NCBI GenBank assembly: GCA_002798295.1
Contig: NWQT01000019.1
Span: 1-64,000, forward strand
Reading direction: 5' to 3'
Length of the DNA stretch: 64,000 nt
Source: Lysobacteraceae bacterium NML07-0707
GTDB taxonomy: Bacteria > Pseudomonadota > Gammaproteobacteria > Xanthomonadales > Xanthomonadaceae
Each line of letters begins with the position of its first letter. Position 1 is the first letter of the stretch. Both the position numbers and the translations under genes were made by a program. Positions 20,531 through 29,346 of the stretch are shown here, one piece after another. Below the pieces are notes generated by a model. The model saw only the letters and a list, made by a program, of their open reading frames with translations, searched no databases and was not told the origin of the DNA.

Positions 20531-20690
20531 AAAAAATATTCAATCCCATACCGATGTCCAACTAAAGCGTTTGCCACAGGCGCGACACTTAAAGCGTCCG
20601 TCGCTCAAGCGGTAGTGTCTGGCTCCGCTACATCCAGGACAATGTTTCATGACCCAATCCTCCAAGATATGATCCGGTTTGGCTAGGAAT
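20531..20690 (-). mobile_element. Insertion-sequence relic (IS1595-like transposase start)
   Basis: The region between the point where RHS similarity ends and the next terminator holds the 5' end of a transposase gene on the minus strand with its ribosome site. The rest of the element is absent. No terminal inverted repeat could be recognised, so the boundaries are approximate. Confidence 0.6.
20540..20650 (-). pseudogene. Truncated transposase, N-terminal zinc ribbon
   Basis: A 36-codon frame starts at ATG 20650 with GGAGGA seven bases upstream. It reads MKHCPGCSGARHYRLSDGRF and then KCRACGKRFSWTSVWD before a stop. The two CxxC pairs (CPGC and CRAC) with the intervening YRLSDGRFKC form the zinc ribbon found at the start of IS1595-like transposases. 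Everything after the ribbon, including the catalytic domain, is lost at the junction with the RHS pseudogene. The family name is an inference from this motif only. Confidence 0.65.
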
Positions 20691-20707
20691 CACTTTTTTA
20701 AGGTCAC

Positions 20708-20741
20708 AAAAAACCGGAGCTTGGCGACTCCGGTTTTTTTT
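20708..20741. terminator. Bidirectional terminator downstream of the HU gene
   Basis: Arms AAAAACCGGAG and CTCCGGTTTTT around an eight-base loop, with T-runs on both strands (eight T on plus, six on minus). It lies 20 bases after the HU stop codon. Confidence 0.88.
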
Positions 20742-20760
20742 GCACGTGCTGCCGGGTGAA

Positions 20761-21186
20761 TCAGGCGGCAGCGTCCTTGAGTTTTTTTAGTGGTTGCAGC
20801 TTGACCTTGACCGAGGCCGGTTTGGCGGCGAATACCTGTTCTTCCTTGGTGAACGGGTTGATGCCTTTGCGTTCGGGTTTGGCCGGTACCTTGACCACCT
20901 TGATTTTGAAAAGCCCCGGCAGGTTGAAGGCGCCTGCACCTTTTTTGTGTACCGAAGCGTGGATGGTGGATTCCAGCGCAGCCAGTACGGCCTTGACGTC
21001 CTTGCTGGCGACTTCGGCGTGTTCGGCAAGATGCGCAACCAGTGCCGATTTGGTCAGCACATCGGCAATCGGCTTCATGGTTTTGGCCGCCGCTTTTTTC
21101 GGCGCGGCTTTCACCGGGCTTGCCTTTTTGGCAGCGGTTTTTTTGGGGGTGGTTTTTTTCGGCGCAGCAGCTTTCTTCGTAGCCAT
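20761..21186 (-). CDS. HU-family DNA-binding protein with Lys/Ala/Pro-rich N-terminal tail
   Basis: A 141-residue nucleoid protein. ATG at 21186 follows AAGGAA. About 37 residues of histone-H1-like tail (MATKKAAAPKKTTPKKTAAK and onward) precede an HU body: LTKSALVAHLAEHAEVASKD at the start, then GAGAFNLPGLFKIKVVKVPA and RKGINPFTKEEQVFAAKPA, which holds the conserved NPFT loop. HU dimers bend and wrap DNA. The tailed form is common in Xanthomonadales and probably adds non-specific DNA compaction. It stands alone with its own terminator. Confidence 0.92.
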   Translation of the reverse strand: MATKKAAAPKKTTPKKTAAKKASPVKAAPKKAAAKTMKPIADVLTKSALVAHLAEHAEVASKDVKAVLAALESTIHASVHKKGAGAFNLPGLFKIKVVKVPAKPERKGINPFTKEEQVFAAKPASVKVKLQPLKKLKDAAA

Positions 21187-21293
21187 GGGTGTCATATTCC
21201 TTGCAATGGTTTGAGATGCGCGGCGTTGACCGGCAAGCCAATGTAGAGCAAGGCTTGGCTCCGAGCCAAGCGTTTTGGGCAGGTTTTGGGGCA

Positions 21294-21330
21294 AAAAAAT
21301 CCTGAATAGCCGCTGTGCGGCCTATTCAGG
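21294..21330 (-). terminator. Rho-independent terminator of the PhzF-like gene
   Basis: CCTGAATAG pairs with CTATTCAGG, with one bulge and an inner four-base stem. On the minus strand it is followed by ATTTTTTT. It begins three bases after the gene. Confidence 0.85.
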
Positions 21331-21332
21331 TT

Positions 21333-22223
21333 TTACCAGTGCATTTCACCGCGAATCACGCAGGCCACTTTGCCGCCCGACCAGATGTCGCCGGCTTCAT
21401 CCACTGATAGCACAAGCTGGGCATCAAAGCCGATTTCCCGGCCCTGGCTGACGCGGTAGCTGCGCTGTGTGCCGGGCAGGGCATCTTGCTGTGCCAGCCA
21501 GGCAGCGAGGGTGGCATTGGCCGCGCCGGAGGCGGCATCTTCAAATGGGGCGCCGCTGCCGACCCAGGCGCGCACGGCCAGTTCGTAGTCCGCACTCTGG
21601 CTGCGGGCATAGGCGCAGATGCCCATGCTGCCGGTGGCCTGTGCCAGGGCGGCAATGGCGGGCCAGTCGGGTGTGGCGGCGCGCAGGCCGGCCTCGTCAG
21701 CCACTTCCACCAGCCACCAGCGGCGGCCGCCGTCCATCAGCGCGGGCGGCAATTCGCCCAGCTTGAGTGCGGCCAGTGCGCTGCCAAAGCGCCGGTCGCA
21801 GGCGCTGGCGGTTTCCACAAGTCGCGCGCGCGGGGTACGGATGGCGATGCTGGGGTTTTCAGCTTCACCACTGACTTTCAGTGGCAGTTTTCCGGCAATG
21901 CCGTCCTGTACCAAAATGCCATCGCGGGGCTGGGCAAGCCCGGCCGCCAGCACGGCACGGGCGGTGCCGACGCTGGGATGGCCGGCAAACGGCACTTCGC
22001 GGGCAGGGCTGAACATGCGCAGCCGATAGCTGCTGTCGCTGTCGCTGGCGGGTAATACAAAGGTGGTTTCCGGCAGTCGCGTCCAGCGGGCGATGGCCTG
22101 CATTTGCTCATCGTCGAGGCCTTCGCCATCGAGCACCACGGCCAGCGGGTTGCCCACACCGGGGCGCTCGGCAAAAACATCAAGTTGCATGAAAGGACGC
22201 GGGCGTGGCTGCGGTTTGCTCAT
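21333..22223 (-). CDS. PhzF-family isomerase/epimerase
   Basis: A 296-residue protein of the phenazine-biosynthesis-like PhzF fold, built of two similar halves. Visible motifs are LDVFAERPGVGNPLAVVLDG at the N-terminus, the active-site Glu segment LPETTFV, VPFAGHPSVGTA, and the second-half glycine-rich GAPFEDAASGAANATLAAWL. Most chromosomal members act as isomerases on small metabolites and have no role in phenazine synthesis. No other phenazine genes are present here. It is divergent from lysC-lysA, with 44 bases between the two starts, so their promoters overlap. Confidence 0.93.
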   Translation of the reverse strand: MSKPQPRPRPFMQLDVFAERPGVGNPLAVVLDGEGLDDEQMQAIARWTRLPETTFVLPASDSDSSYRLRMFSPAREVPFAGHPSVGTARAVLAAGLAQPRDGILVQDGIAGKLPLKVSGEAENPSIAIRTPRARLVETASACDRRFGSALAALKLGELPPALMDGGRRWWLVEVADEAGLRAATPDWPAIAALAQATGSMGICAYARSQSADYELAVRAWVGSGAPFEDAASGAANATLAAWLAQQDALPGTQRSYRVSQGREIGFDAQLVLSVDEAGDIWSGGKVACVIRGEMHW

Positions 22224-22267
22224 AAAATGGACTCTTTCTGGAATGCGGCTAGTGCCGGGTCATTTTA

Positions 22268-24853
22268 ATGTCGTCCATCCCCCATGCCGCCCGTTGGCGG
22301 GTCTTGAAGTTTGGTGGCACCAGCGTTTCGCAGCGCGAGCGCTGGGACAATATTGGCCGCATTGCCGCTGCGCGTGCGCAACATGGCCGGGTATTGGTGG
22401 TGGTATCGGCGCTTTCGGGCGTGACCAACCAGTTGCAGGCGATTGCGCAGGGCGAGGGCATTCATGCACATATCGACGCCTTGCAGCGCCGTCATCTGGA
22501 CTTTGCCGGGGCGCTGGGGCTGGATGCAGACACGGTGCTGGCCGAGCGTCTTGCCGCCTTGCAAGCCCTGGGCAGCGATGCGCGTGCGGCCAGCCGCAGT
22601 CTGGACTGGCAGGCAGAGGTTCTGGCGCAGGGCGAGCTGCTTTCTTCCACGCTGGGCGCGGCCTATTTGCGCGCGCAGGGGCTGGATTTTGGCTGGTGTG
22701 ATGCGCGCGATTGGCTTTCGGCGCTTGCGCTGCCCAACCAGAGCGACTGGGCCGGGCGTTTGTCGGTGAATTGCCATCGCCATGCGGATGCGGCCTGGCG
22801 CGGGCGCTTTGCCGCACAGCCACAGCGCATGCTGATAACCCAGGGCTTCATCGCCCGTCATGCTGATGGCGGTACGGCGATTCTGGGGCGGGGCGGCTCG
22901 GATACCTCGGCGGCGTATTTCGGCGCCTTGCTGGGTGCCGATGCGGTGGAAATCTGGACGGACGTGCCGGGCATGTTCAGCGCCAATCCGCGAGAAGTGC
23001 CCGATGCGCGCGTGCTGGCGCGGCTCGATTATGCCGAGGCACAGGAAATCGCCACCACTGGTGCCAAAGTGCTGCATCCGCGTGCCATTGCGCCTTGCCG
23101 CGAGGCGCGGGTGCCGATGGCGATTCTGGATACCTCAAGGCCGGAGTTTCCCGGCACACGCATTGAGGCCAGTGCCGCCACCGTACCGGGTGTGAAAGCC
23201 ATCAGCCGCCGCGACGGCATTGTGCTGGTGTCGATGGAATCCATCGGCATGTGGCAGCAGGTAGGGTTTCTGGCCGATATTTTTGAGCGTTTCAAGCGTC
23301 ATGGGCTGTCGGTGGACTTGATTGGCTCCTCGGAAACCAATGTCACGGTATCGCTGGACCCTGCCGAAAACCTGATGACCACCGATGTGCTCTCGTGTCT
23401 GGCCGAAGACTTGGCGCAGGTGTGCCGGGTGAAAGTGATTACCGCGTGCGCGGCCATTACCCTGGTGGGGCGCGGCATGCGCTCGTTGCTGCACCGGCTC
23501 TCAAGCGTTTGGGCGCGCTTTGGGCAGGAGCGCGTGCATCTGATTTCACAGTCATCCAATGACCTCAACCTGACCTTCGTGATCGATGAAATCCAGGCCG
23601 ATGGCCTGATTCCCCATCTCCATGCTGAACTGATAAAGAGTGGTGCCATGCCGGTAAAAGAAAAAGCCGTGTTCGGGACAAGTTGGCGTAAATTGAACCA
23701 AGCAGAAAAACCGCAGCCGCCGAAGTGGTGGCAAAGCCGCCGCACAGCGCTTCTGGCCTGCGCCGCGGAAAGCACGCCGCGTTATGTATATGACCTGCCG
23801 ACCTTGCGTGCGCAGGCGGCCAGGCTCAAGGCCGTGGATGCGCTGGACCTGCGGTATTTCGCCATCAAGGCCAATCCGCATCCGGCCATTTTGCGCACGC
23901 TGCATGATGAAGGGTTCGGGCTGGAATGCGTATCGCTGGCAGAAATCGAGCACGCCTTTGCCAATGTGCCAGGCTTGCAGCCCGGGGAAGTGCTGTTTAC
24001 CCCGAGCTTTGCGCCGCGCGAGGAATATCAGGCGGCATTGGCGCGCGGCGTGCGTCTGACGCTGGACAATGTGGAGGCGCTGCACAACTGGCCGGAAGTT
24101 TTTCGTGGCAAGGAAATCTGGCTGCGCGTGGATTTGGGGCGTGGCGATGGTCATCACGCCAAGGTGGTGACCGGCGGCAGCGCTTCCAAATTCGGGCTGC
24201 CGCTGGCGCGTATCGAGGCATTTATCGAGGCGGCACGCGCCATTGATGTACAGGTCACCGGGCTGCATGCGCATCTGGGCAGCGGCATCCAGTCGCCTGC
24301 GCACTGGGCAGGCGTCCATGCCGAGCTTGCCACCCTGGCCGATGCCATCGGCACCATCGAAACGCTGAATCTGGGCGGCGGTCTGCCGATTCCCTATCAG
24401 CCCGAAGACCAGGAATTTGACCTGGATGGTTGGGCCAGCGCCGTGGCCGAAGTCAAGGCCGCGTTCCCGCGCTATCGCATCGCCATTGAGCCGGGACGCT
24501 TCGTGGTGGCGCAGTGCGGCGTATTGCTCACCCATGTCACCCAGGTGGTGGAAAAAGAAGGGGTGCGCCGTGTCGGCCTGGATGCCGGCATGAATGCGCT
24601 GGTGCGTCCCACTTTGTATGACGCCTGGCATGAGATCTGCAATCTCTCGCGCCTGGAAGATACGCGCATGCGTGATTTTGATGTGGTTGGCCCGATTTGC
24701 GAAAGCGGCGATGTGCTGGGTCTATGCCGTGAACTGCCTGTGGCCACCGCCGAGGGCGATGTGATGCTGATTGCCGATGCCGGTGCCTATGGCTATGTGA
24801 TGGCCAGTCATTACAACCTGCGCGCCTTGCCGCAGGAACAGGTGCTGGATTAA
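22268..24853 (+). CDS. lysC-lysA: Bifunctional aspartate kinase / diaminopimelate decarboxylase
   Basis: An 861-residue fusion carrying the first and last steps of lysine synthesis. The kinase half begins VLKFGGTSVSQRERWDNIGR and contains GRGGSDTSAAYFGALLGAD and the TDVPGMFSANPREVPDARVL block. ACT regulatory repeats follow (about residues 315-465, with GLSVDLIGSSETNVTVSLDP). The decarboxylase half starts near 490 with TPRYVYDLPTLRAQ. Its PLP lysine is residue 534 in FAIKANPHP, and later motifs are HAHLGSGI, LNLGGGLPI, IEPGRFVVAQ and GPICESGDVLG. The fusion is characteristic of Xanthomonadaceae. The ATG at 22268 has only a weak ribosome site. murL follows after 12 bases. Confidence 0.96.
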   Translation: MSSIPHAARWRVLKFGGTSVSQRERWDNIGRIAAARAQHGRVLVVVSALSGVTNQLQAIAQGEGIHAHIDALQRRHLDFAGALGLDADTVLAERLAALQALGSDARAASRSLDWQAEVLAQGELLSSTLGAAYLRAQGLDFGWCDARDWLSALALPNQSDWAGRLSVNCHRHADAAWRGRFAAQPQRMLITQGFIARHADGGTAILGRGGSDTSAAYFGALLGADAVEIWTDVPGMFSANPREVPDARVLARLDYAEAQEIATTGAKVLHPRAIAPCREARVPMAILDTSRPEFPGTRIEASAATVPGVKAISRRDGIVLVSMESIGMWQQVGFLADIFERFKRHGLSVDLIGSSETNVTVSLDPAENLMTTDVLSCLAEDLAQVCRVKVITACAAITLVGRGMRSLLHRLSSVWARFGQERVHLISQSSNDLNLTFVIDEIQADGLIPHLHAELIKSGAMPVKEKAVFGTSWRKLNQAEKPQPPKWWQSRRTALLACAAESTPRYVYDLPTLRAQAARLKAVDALDLRYFAIKANPHPAILRTLHDEGFGLECVSLAEIEHAFANVPGLQPGEVLFTPSFAPREEYQAALARGVRLTLDNVEALHNWPEVFRGKEIWLRVDLGRGDGHHAKVVTGGSASKFGLPLARIEAFIEAARAIDVQVTGLHAHLGSGIQSPAHWAGVHAELATLADAIGTIETLNLGGGLPIPYQPEDQEFDLDGWASAVAEVKAAFPRYRIAIEPGRFVVAQCGVLLTHVTQVVEKEGVRRVGLDAGMNALVRPTLYDAWHEICNLSRLEDTRMRDFDVVGPICESGDVLGLCRELPVATAEGDVMLIADAGAYGYVMASHYNLRALPQEQVLD

Positions 24854-24865
24854 GAGGGAATAACA

Positions 24866-26221
24866 ATGAGCCGTTTCAAGCGCGATGAGATCCGCGTGTT
24901 TCGTTTTGTGCGCCGTGGCATGAACCTGGCCAATGGCGTGATCGAGCTGGCGTATGCCTTTGACGATGGCGCGGAATTGGTCGAGCGCATCACCATCCCC
25001 GGCGCGCCGTTTGAGCTGGATGCGGCGTGGAAGCAGGCGCTGGAGCCGGCCTTGACCCTGCTGCACCTGATTGCCGGGGTGAGCTATTACAAGGCCGCCG
25101 TGCCGGATGAAATCCGCGTGGAATATGCCCAGCTCGATGAAGCCACTGCCGCGCTTATGGACATCATCTATTTGCAGGGCTTGGGTGAATTTGCCTATCG
25201 CAACGGGCTGGACTTGCGCGCGCGTATCCGCTTCCCGCGGGGTGGCAAAGCGCTGCCGCAGGCTTCCGCAGTAGGGCTGCGCCAGCACGCGCTGGTAGCG
25301 ATTGGCGGCGGCAAGGATTCGCTGGTGTCCATCGAAACCCTGCACCGCGCTGGTGTTGGGCAAACCGTCACCTGGATTGGCAATTCGCAGCTGATTCGCG
25401 CCTGTGCCGAACATACCGGCCTGCCGACGCTCAATATCCAGCGCCAGCTTGCCCCCGAGCTTTTCGAGATGAACCGTGAGGGCGCCTGGAACGGCCATAT
25501 CCCGGTCACGGCTATCAATTCCGCCATCATGGTGGTGGCCGCGATTTTGACCGGCGCCGACCAGGTGGTGTTTTCCAATGAGCGCTCGGCCAGTTACGGC
25601 AGCCTGATTGCAGGCAGTGGCGAAGTGAACCACCAATGGTCGAAGGGCTGGGATTTCGAGCGCCGCTTTGGCGAATATGTGGCGCAGCATGTGGCCGCCG
25701 ATCTGCATTATTACTCGCTGCTGCGCCCCTTGAGCGAGCTGGCGGTGGCGCGGCAGTTTGCCAAAAACAGCCATTACGATGCGCATTTTTCCAGCTGCAA
25801 CCGCAACTTCCATATCCTCGGCGAGCGTCCAGCCAGCCGCTGGTGCGGAGTCTGCCCGAAATGCCATTTCGTGTTCCTGGCGCTCGCCCCGTTCATGCCC
25901 AAGCCGCGTCTGACCGCCATTTTTGGTCGAAACTTGCTTGATTGCGAAAGTGAGCAGGCGGGTTTTGATGCCTTGATGGAATACCACGATCACAAGCCAT
26001 TTGAATGCGTGGGTGAAGCGCGTGAATCGCGTGCGGCGATGGCGCAGCTGGCCGAGCGTCCGGAGTGGCGTGAGGATGCGCTGGTGCGCCGTTTTGCTCG
26101 GGAAATCGCCCCGCAACTGGCGGGCGAAGACTTGTCGCTGGAGGCTTTGTTGCGTGCCGATGGCGAGCATCGCATTCCGCCAGCACTGTGGGAGCGTGTC
26201 CGTGCAGATTTCGCAGCTTGA
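24866..26221 (+). CDS. murL: UDP-N-acetyl-alpha-D-muramoyl-L-alanyl-L-glutamate epimerase
   Basis: A 451-residue protein matching MurL, described in Xanthomonas oryzae. It converts the terminal L-Glu of UDP-MurNAc-L-Ala-L-Glu to D-Glu using ATP. A PP-loop-like nucleotide motif is at residues 145-153 ([10 protein letters not shown]). The following core contains [20 protein letters not shown] and [12 protein letters not shown] cysteine cluster near residue 325 (SSCNRNFH, then [16 protein letters not shown]) is also visible. It starts 12 bases after lysC-lysA, and its end overlaps the start of murD2 by 20 bases, so the three genes are most likely one operon for peptidoglycan precursors. Confidence 0.92.
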   Translation: MSRFKRDEIRVFRFVRRGMNLANGVIELAYAFDDGAELVERITIPGAPFELDAAWKQALEPALTLLHLIAGVSYYKAAVPDEIRVEYAQLDEATAALMDIIYLQGLGEFAYRNGLDLRARIRFPRGGKALPQASAVGLRQHALVAIGGGKDSLVSIETLHRAGVGQTVTWIGNSQLIRACAEHTGLPTLNIQRQLAPELFEMNREGAWNGHIPVTAINSAIMVVAAILTGADQVVFSNERSASYGSLIAGSGEVNHQWSKGWDFERRFGEYVAQHVAADLHYYSLLRPLSELAVARQFAKNSHYDAHFSSCNRNFHILGERPASRWCGVCPKCHFVFLALAPFMPKPRLTAIFGRNLLDCESEQAGFDALMEYHDHKPFECVGEARESRAAMAQLAERPEWREDALVRRFAREIAPQLAGEDLSLEALLRADGEHRIPPALWERVRADFAA

Positions 26222-27587
26222 AGGCCAGCGCGTTGCGCTGTGGGGCTGGGGTCGGGAAGGCCGTGCCGCCTGGCAGGCAGTGCGCAGCCGCCTGCCCGAG
26301 CAGCCACTGACGCTGTTTTGCAATCCGGCTGAAGCGGCCGATGCGGCGCAACTGGGCGATGCCCGGCTGTCGTTCGAGTTTGAGGCCAGTGGCGAAAACC
26401 TGGCGCGTTTTGACTGGGTGGTGAAATCCCCCGGCATCAGCCCGTATGGCGAGGCTGTGCAGTTTGCCGCCGCGCATGGCACCCGCTTCATCGGCGGCAC
26501 CGGGCTATGGTTTGCCGAGCGTGGCGCGGATGCGTCCATCTGCTGTGTCACCGGCACCAAGGGCAAAAGCACCACCAGTGCCCTGCTGGCGCATCTTTTG
26601 CGCGCTGCCGGGCAGCGCACTGCATTGGCCGGCAATATTGGTCTGCCGCTGCTGGAGCTGCTGGATGCCCGCGCCGAGCAATGGGTGGTGGAGCTTTCCA
26701 GTTACCAGACCCGGGATGTGGCTGAAAGCGGCGTGCGACCGCATCTTGCGATTGTCACCAATATCTTTCCCGAGCATCTGGACTGGCATGGCAGCGAACA
26801 GCGCTATGTCGAGGACAAACTGGCGTTGCTCACCGGCGCCCGCCCGCAACATGCAGTGCTGAACGCCAACGATGCACAGCTTGCAGCGCTTGATTTGCCC
26901 GATTCCCTCATCCACTGGTATGGCCGGCCCGGTGGCTGGCATCTGCGCGACGATGCGCTGTATCGCGCGGGGCAATACGTGCTCGATACCCGCCACCTGC
27001 CGCTGCCGGGGCGGCATAACCGCAGCAACCTGTGTGCGGTGCTGACCGCGCTGGAAGTGCTGGGATTCGATGCCGCAGCGCTGGCGGCGCATGCCGGAAC
27101 CTTCATGCCACTGCCCAACCGCTTGCAGCCCCTGGGGCGTATCGATGGTGTGCTATGGGTCAACGATTCCATCAGCACTACACCGCACGCCACACTGGCA
27201 GCGCTGGAGGTATTCAAGGATGAGAAAACCGTGGTGCTGGTCGGCGGCCATGACCGTGGGCTGGATTGGCAAGCCTTTGCCGATGGCGTCCGCGCTCGTC
27301 CCCCGCATGGCATCCTTACCCTGGGCGCCAATGGCGCGCGCATCCACGCCCTGTTGGCGCCGCTGGCCGCAGAAAACGGGATGAAACTAGCTGCGGCAAA
27401 CGACCTGCCCGCAGCCGTGGAGGCTGCAAAACAGATGCTGCAAGGCGAGGGCGTTCTGCTGCTCTCCCCCGGCGCGCCGAGCTTCGGCGCCTACCGCGAC
27501 TATGTGGAGCGCGGCAAACACTTTGCCCGCCTTGGCGGCTTCGACCCGGCGCTTATCGCCGCCATCAGCGGGCTTGGGGTGGCTTGA
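26202..27587 (+). CDS. murD2: UDP-N-acetylmuramoyl-L-alanine--L-glutamate ligase
   Basis: A 461-residue Mur ligase. GTG at 26202 is chosen because GGGAG lies seven bases upstream; the frame also stays open further upstream inside murL. The N-terminal segment is [20 protein letters not shown]. The ATP loop is [20 protein letters not shown] near residue 118, followed by [38 protein letters not shown] and [15 protein letters not shown]. In Xanthomonas, MurD2 adds L-Glu instead of D-Glu, and MurL then epimerises it. Overlap with murL supports that assignment over canonical MurD. Confidence 0.92.
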   Translation: MQISQLEGQRVALWGWGREGRAAWQAVRSRLPEQPLTLFCNPAEAADAAQLGDARLSFEFEASGENLARFDWVVKSPGISPYGEAVQFAAAHGTRFIGGTGLWFAERGADASICCVTGTKGKSTTSALLAHLLRAAGQRTALAGNIGLPLLELLDARAEQWVVELSSYQTRDVAESGVRPHLAIVTNIFPEHLDWHGSEQRYVEDKLALLTGARPQHAVLNANDAQLAALDLPDSLIHWYGRPGGWHLRDDALYRAGQYVLDTRHLPLPGRHNRSNLCAVLTALEVLGFDAAALAAHAGTFMPLPNRLQPLGRIDGVLWVNDSISTTPHATLAALEVFKDEKTVVLVGGHDRGLDWQAFADGVRARPPHGILTLGANGARIHALLAPLAAENGMKLAAANDLPAAVEAAKQMLQGEGVLLLSPGAPSFGAYRDYVERGKHFARLGGFDPALIAAISGLGVA

Positions 27588-27633
27588 GTGGCTTTGATGC
27601 TTGCGTAGCGCTTTTTCGGTGTGAGCCCGTTTG

Positions 27634-27656
27634 ATGCCGGGCGCATATCCCGGCAT
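27634..27656. terminator. Hairpin between convergent murD2 and S10 peptidase genes
   Basis: Eight-base arms ATGCCGGG and CCCGGCAT around a seven-base loop, with no T-run. It could end transcription or block read-through between the convergent genes. Confidence 0.4.
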
Positions 27657-27743
27657 TGAGAAGCTGCCAATCGCCGCAGCATCTAAAGCCAGCGACTCAT
27701 TTCAATCGGCTCTGGCAGGCATTACGGATGCGACGCGCCTGCT

Positions 27744-29267
27744 TCAACGCCCGCTTTGCCGGTTGCGGATGAATCGGCGTATATCGTTGGCGAGTTTTAC
27801 CCGTTCCGGCTCGTTGACGTACATCATGTGCCCGGCATCGTAGTAATGCCATTGGATGCGATCTTGCGGGATGCCGCTGCGGTTCAGTGAATATTCCGCG
27901 CCCAGCAGCGGCGTGGCGTGGTCGTACCAGCCTTGCAGGGCGAGGATGCGCAAGCCGCTGTTCTGCCGCAGCAGGCGGCCGACATACGGGGCGACGCTGA
28001 TATAGGCAGTGCGGCCACCGCTTTGCCCGCCTGCCGGGTTCCAGTCCCAGGGGCCGACGCCGCCGATAACGTTGTACTGGATATCCGGCGAGTATTGCAG
28101 CGTTTGCCGCGCATAGCTGTTCATCGCGGCGGTATAGGCCGCGTCGATACCGTAGAAGCTGGGGTCGTTCTCGCCAAACTCACCGGCATTGTCGGCATCG
28201 CGCCCGGTATAGCGGCCATCGAGCCGCCCAACCACCAGGCCGCGATCGCGCAGCAGTTCCTTGTAAAAGCGTGAGGGTCTTACGCGCAGCTCGGCACGTT
28301 CCAGATAGTCCTCGGACAGTCCGCTGTAGCGCGCAAGTCCGGCGCGTATCCGGGCGCGCTCATCCGCAGGCAGGGCACTGCCCTGAACCAGCGCCGACAG
28401 ATACGGCCCCAGCGCAAAGCGCCGCGCTTCCTCGACAAAGTCCGCAACCTGGGCTGGCGGGTTCGGCACCTTGCGGTGATACCAGGCCGTGGCGGCATAG
28501 GTCGGCAGGTTGACCACATGCGCCATTTCATTGCCCGGCACTTCTGCCGACAGGCCAAAATCGAGGATGGTGGAAATCAGCAGGATGCCGTTCAAGGCGA
28601 CATCGTTGTAGCCACCTTCAAGCTCATTGGCCACGGCAATCGAACGGGTGGTGCCATAGCTTTCGCCGCCGACATACTTGGGCGAATTCCAGCGCTGGTA
28701 CTTGCCAAGCCACAGGCGGATGAACTCGGCGATGGAGACAGCATCGGATTTGACCCCCCAGTATTCCTTGGCTTCAGTGCCGGGCAGGGCGCGGCTGAAG
28801 CCGGTGCCCACCGGGTCGATGAATACCAGATCAGCCACGTCCAACAACGATTCGGGATTGTCCTCCAGCGGGTAAGGCGGCGCGCCATCATCGCGGGCAT
28901 CGGAAGGCACGACCACACGCTTGGGGCCGAACGCGCCCAGATGCAGCCACAGCGAGCCGGAACCGGGGCCGCCATTGAACAGGAACAGCACCGGCCGCGT
29001 GGCATCGCGCGGGGTTTTCAGATAAGTGGTGGAGTAAATCGCCGCCTTGGGCTTGCCGTCCTTGTCCTTGAGAAAGATTTCTCCGGCAATCGCCTCATAC
29101 GCCATCTTGCTGCCGCCAAACTGGCCGCTGTGCCGGGTGATGGACTCCAGCGGCTGCCGGGTTGTTTGCTGCGGGCTGGCCTCCTGTTTGTCCTGCGCGG
29201 CCAGCGGCGAAGCAATGGCCAGCATCAATAGCGCACTGAAGGCAGCCATACGGGGGCGATAACGCAT
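27744..29267 (-). CDS. Secreted S10-family serine carboxypeptidase-like protein
   Basis: A 507-residue protein with a signal peptide (MRYRPRMAAFSALLMLAIAS, ending LAAQ). The S10 motifs are present: oxyanion-hole segment FLFNGGPGSGSLWLHLGAFG, GTGFSRAL, catalytic Ser in GGESYGTTR, Asp in LQGWYDHATP and His in YDAGHMMYVN. S10 enzymes remove C-terminal residues at acidic pH. This bacterial branch is common in Xanthomonadales and probably works in the periplasm on peptides, alongside the three S9 peptidases in this window. It follows ispB on the same strand after 79 bases. Confidence 0.92.
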   Translation of the reverse strand: MRYRPRMAAFSALLMLAIASPLAAQDKQEASPQQTTRQPLESITRHSGQFGGSKMAYEAIAGEIFLKDKDGKPKAAIYSTTYLKTPRDATRPVLFLFNGGPGSGSLWLHLGAFGPKRVVVPSDARDDGAPPYPLEDNPESLLDVADLVFIDPVGTGFSRALPGTEAKEYWGVKSDAVSIAEFIRLWLGKYQRWNSPKYVGGESYGTTRSIAVANELEGGYNDVALNGILLISTILDFGLSAEVPGNEMAHVVNLPTYAATAWYHRKVPNPPAQVADFVEEARRFALGPYLSALVQGSALPADERARIRAGLARYSGLSEDYLERAELRVRPSRFYKELLRDRGLVVGRLDGRYTGRDADNAGEFGENDPSFYGIDAAYTAAMNSYARQTLQYSPDIQYNVIGGVGPWDWNPAGGQSGGRTAYISVAPYVGRLLRQNSGLRILALQGWYDHATPLLGAEYSLNRSGIPQDRIQWHYYDAGHMMYVNEPERVKLANDIRRFIRNRQSGR

Positions 29268-29346
29268 CGGGCAACTCCGGCATCTTGGGGAAAATGCCGA
29301 TATTGCGACAGAAAACCTTGGCCGTCACCGGCCAAAGGTCATGGAT

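Noticed and set aside
24722-26635. A minus-strand frame of about 637 codons opposite lysC-lysA, murL and murD2
   Set aside because: It is antisense to three genes with strong motif support.
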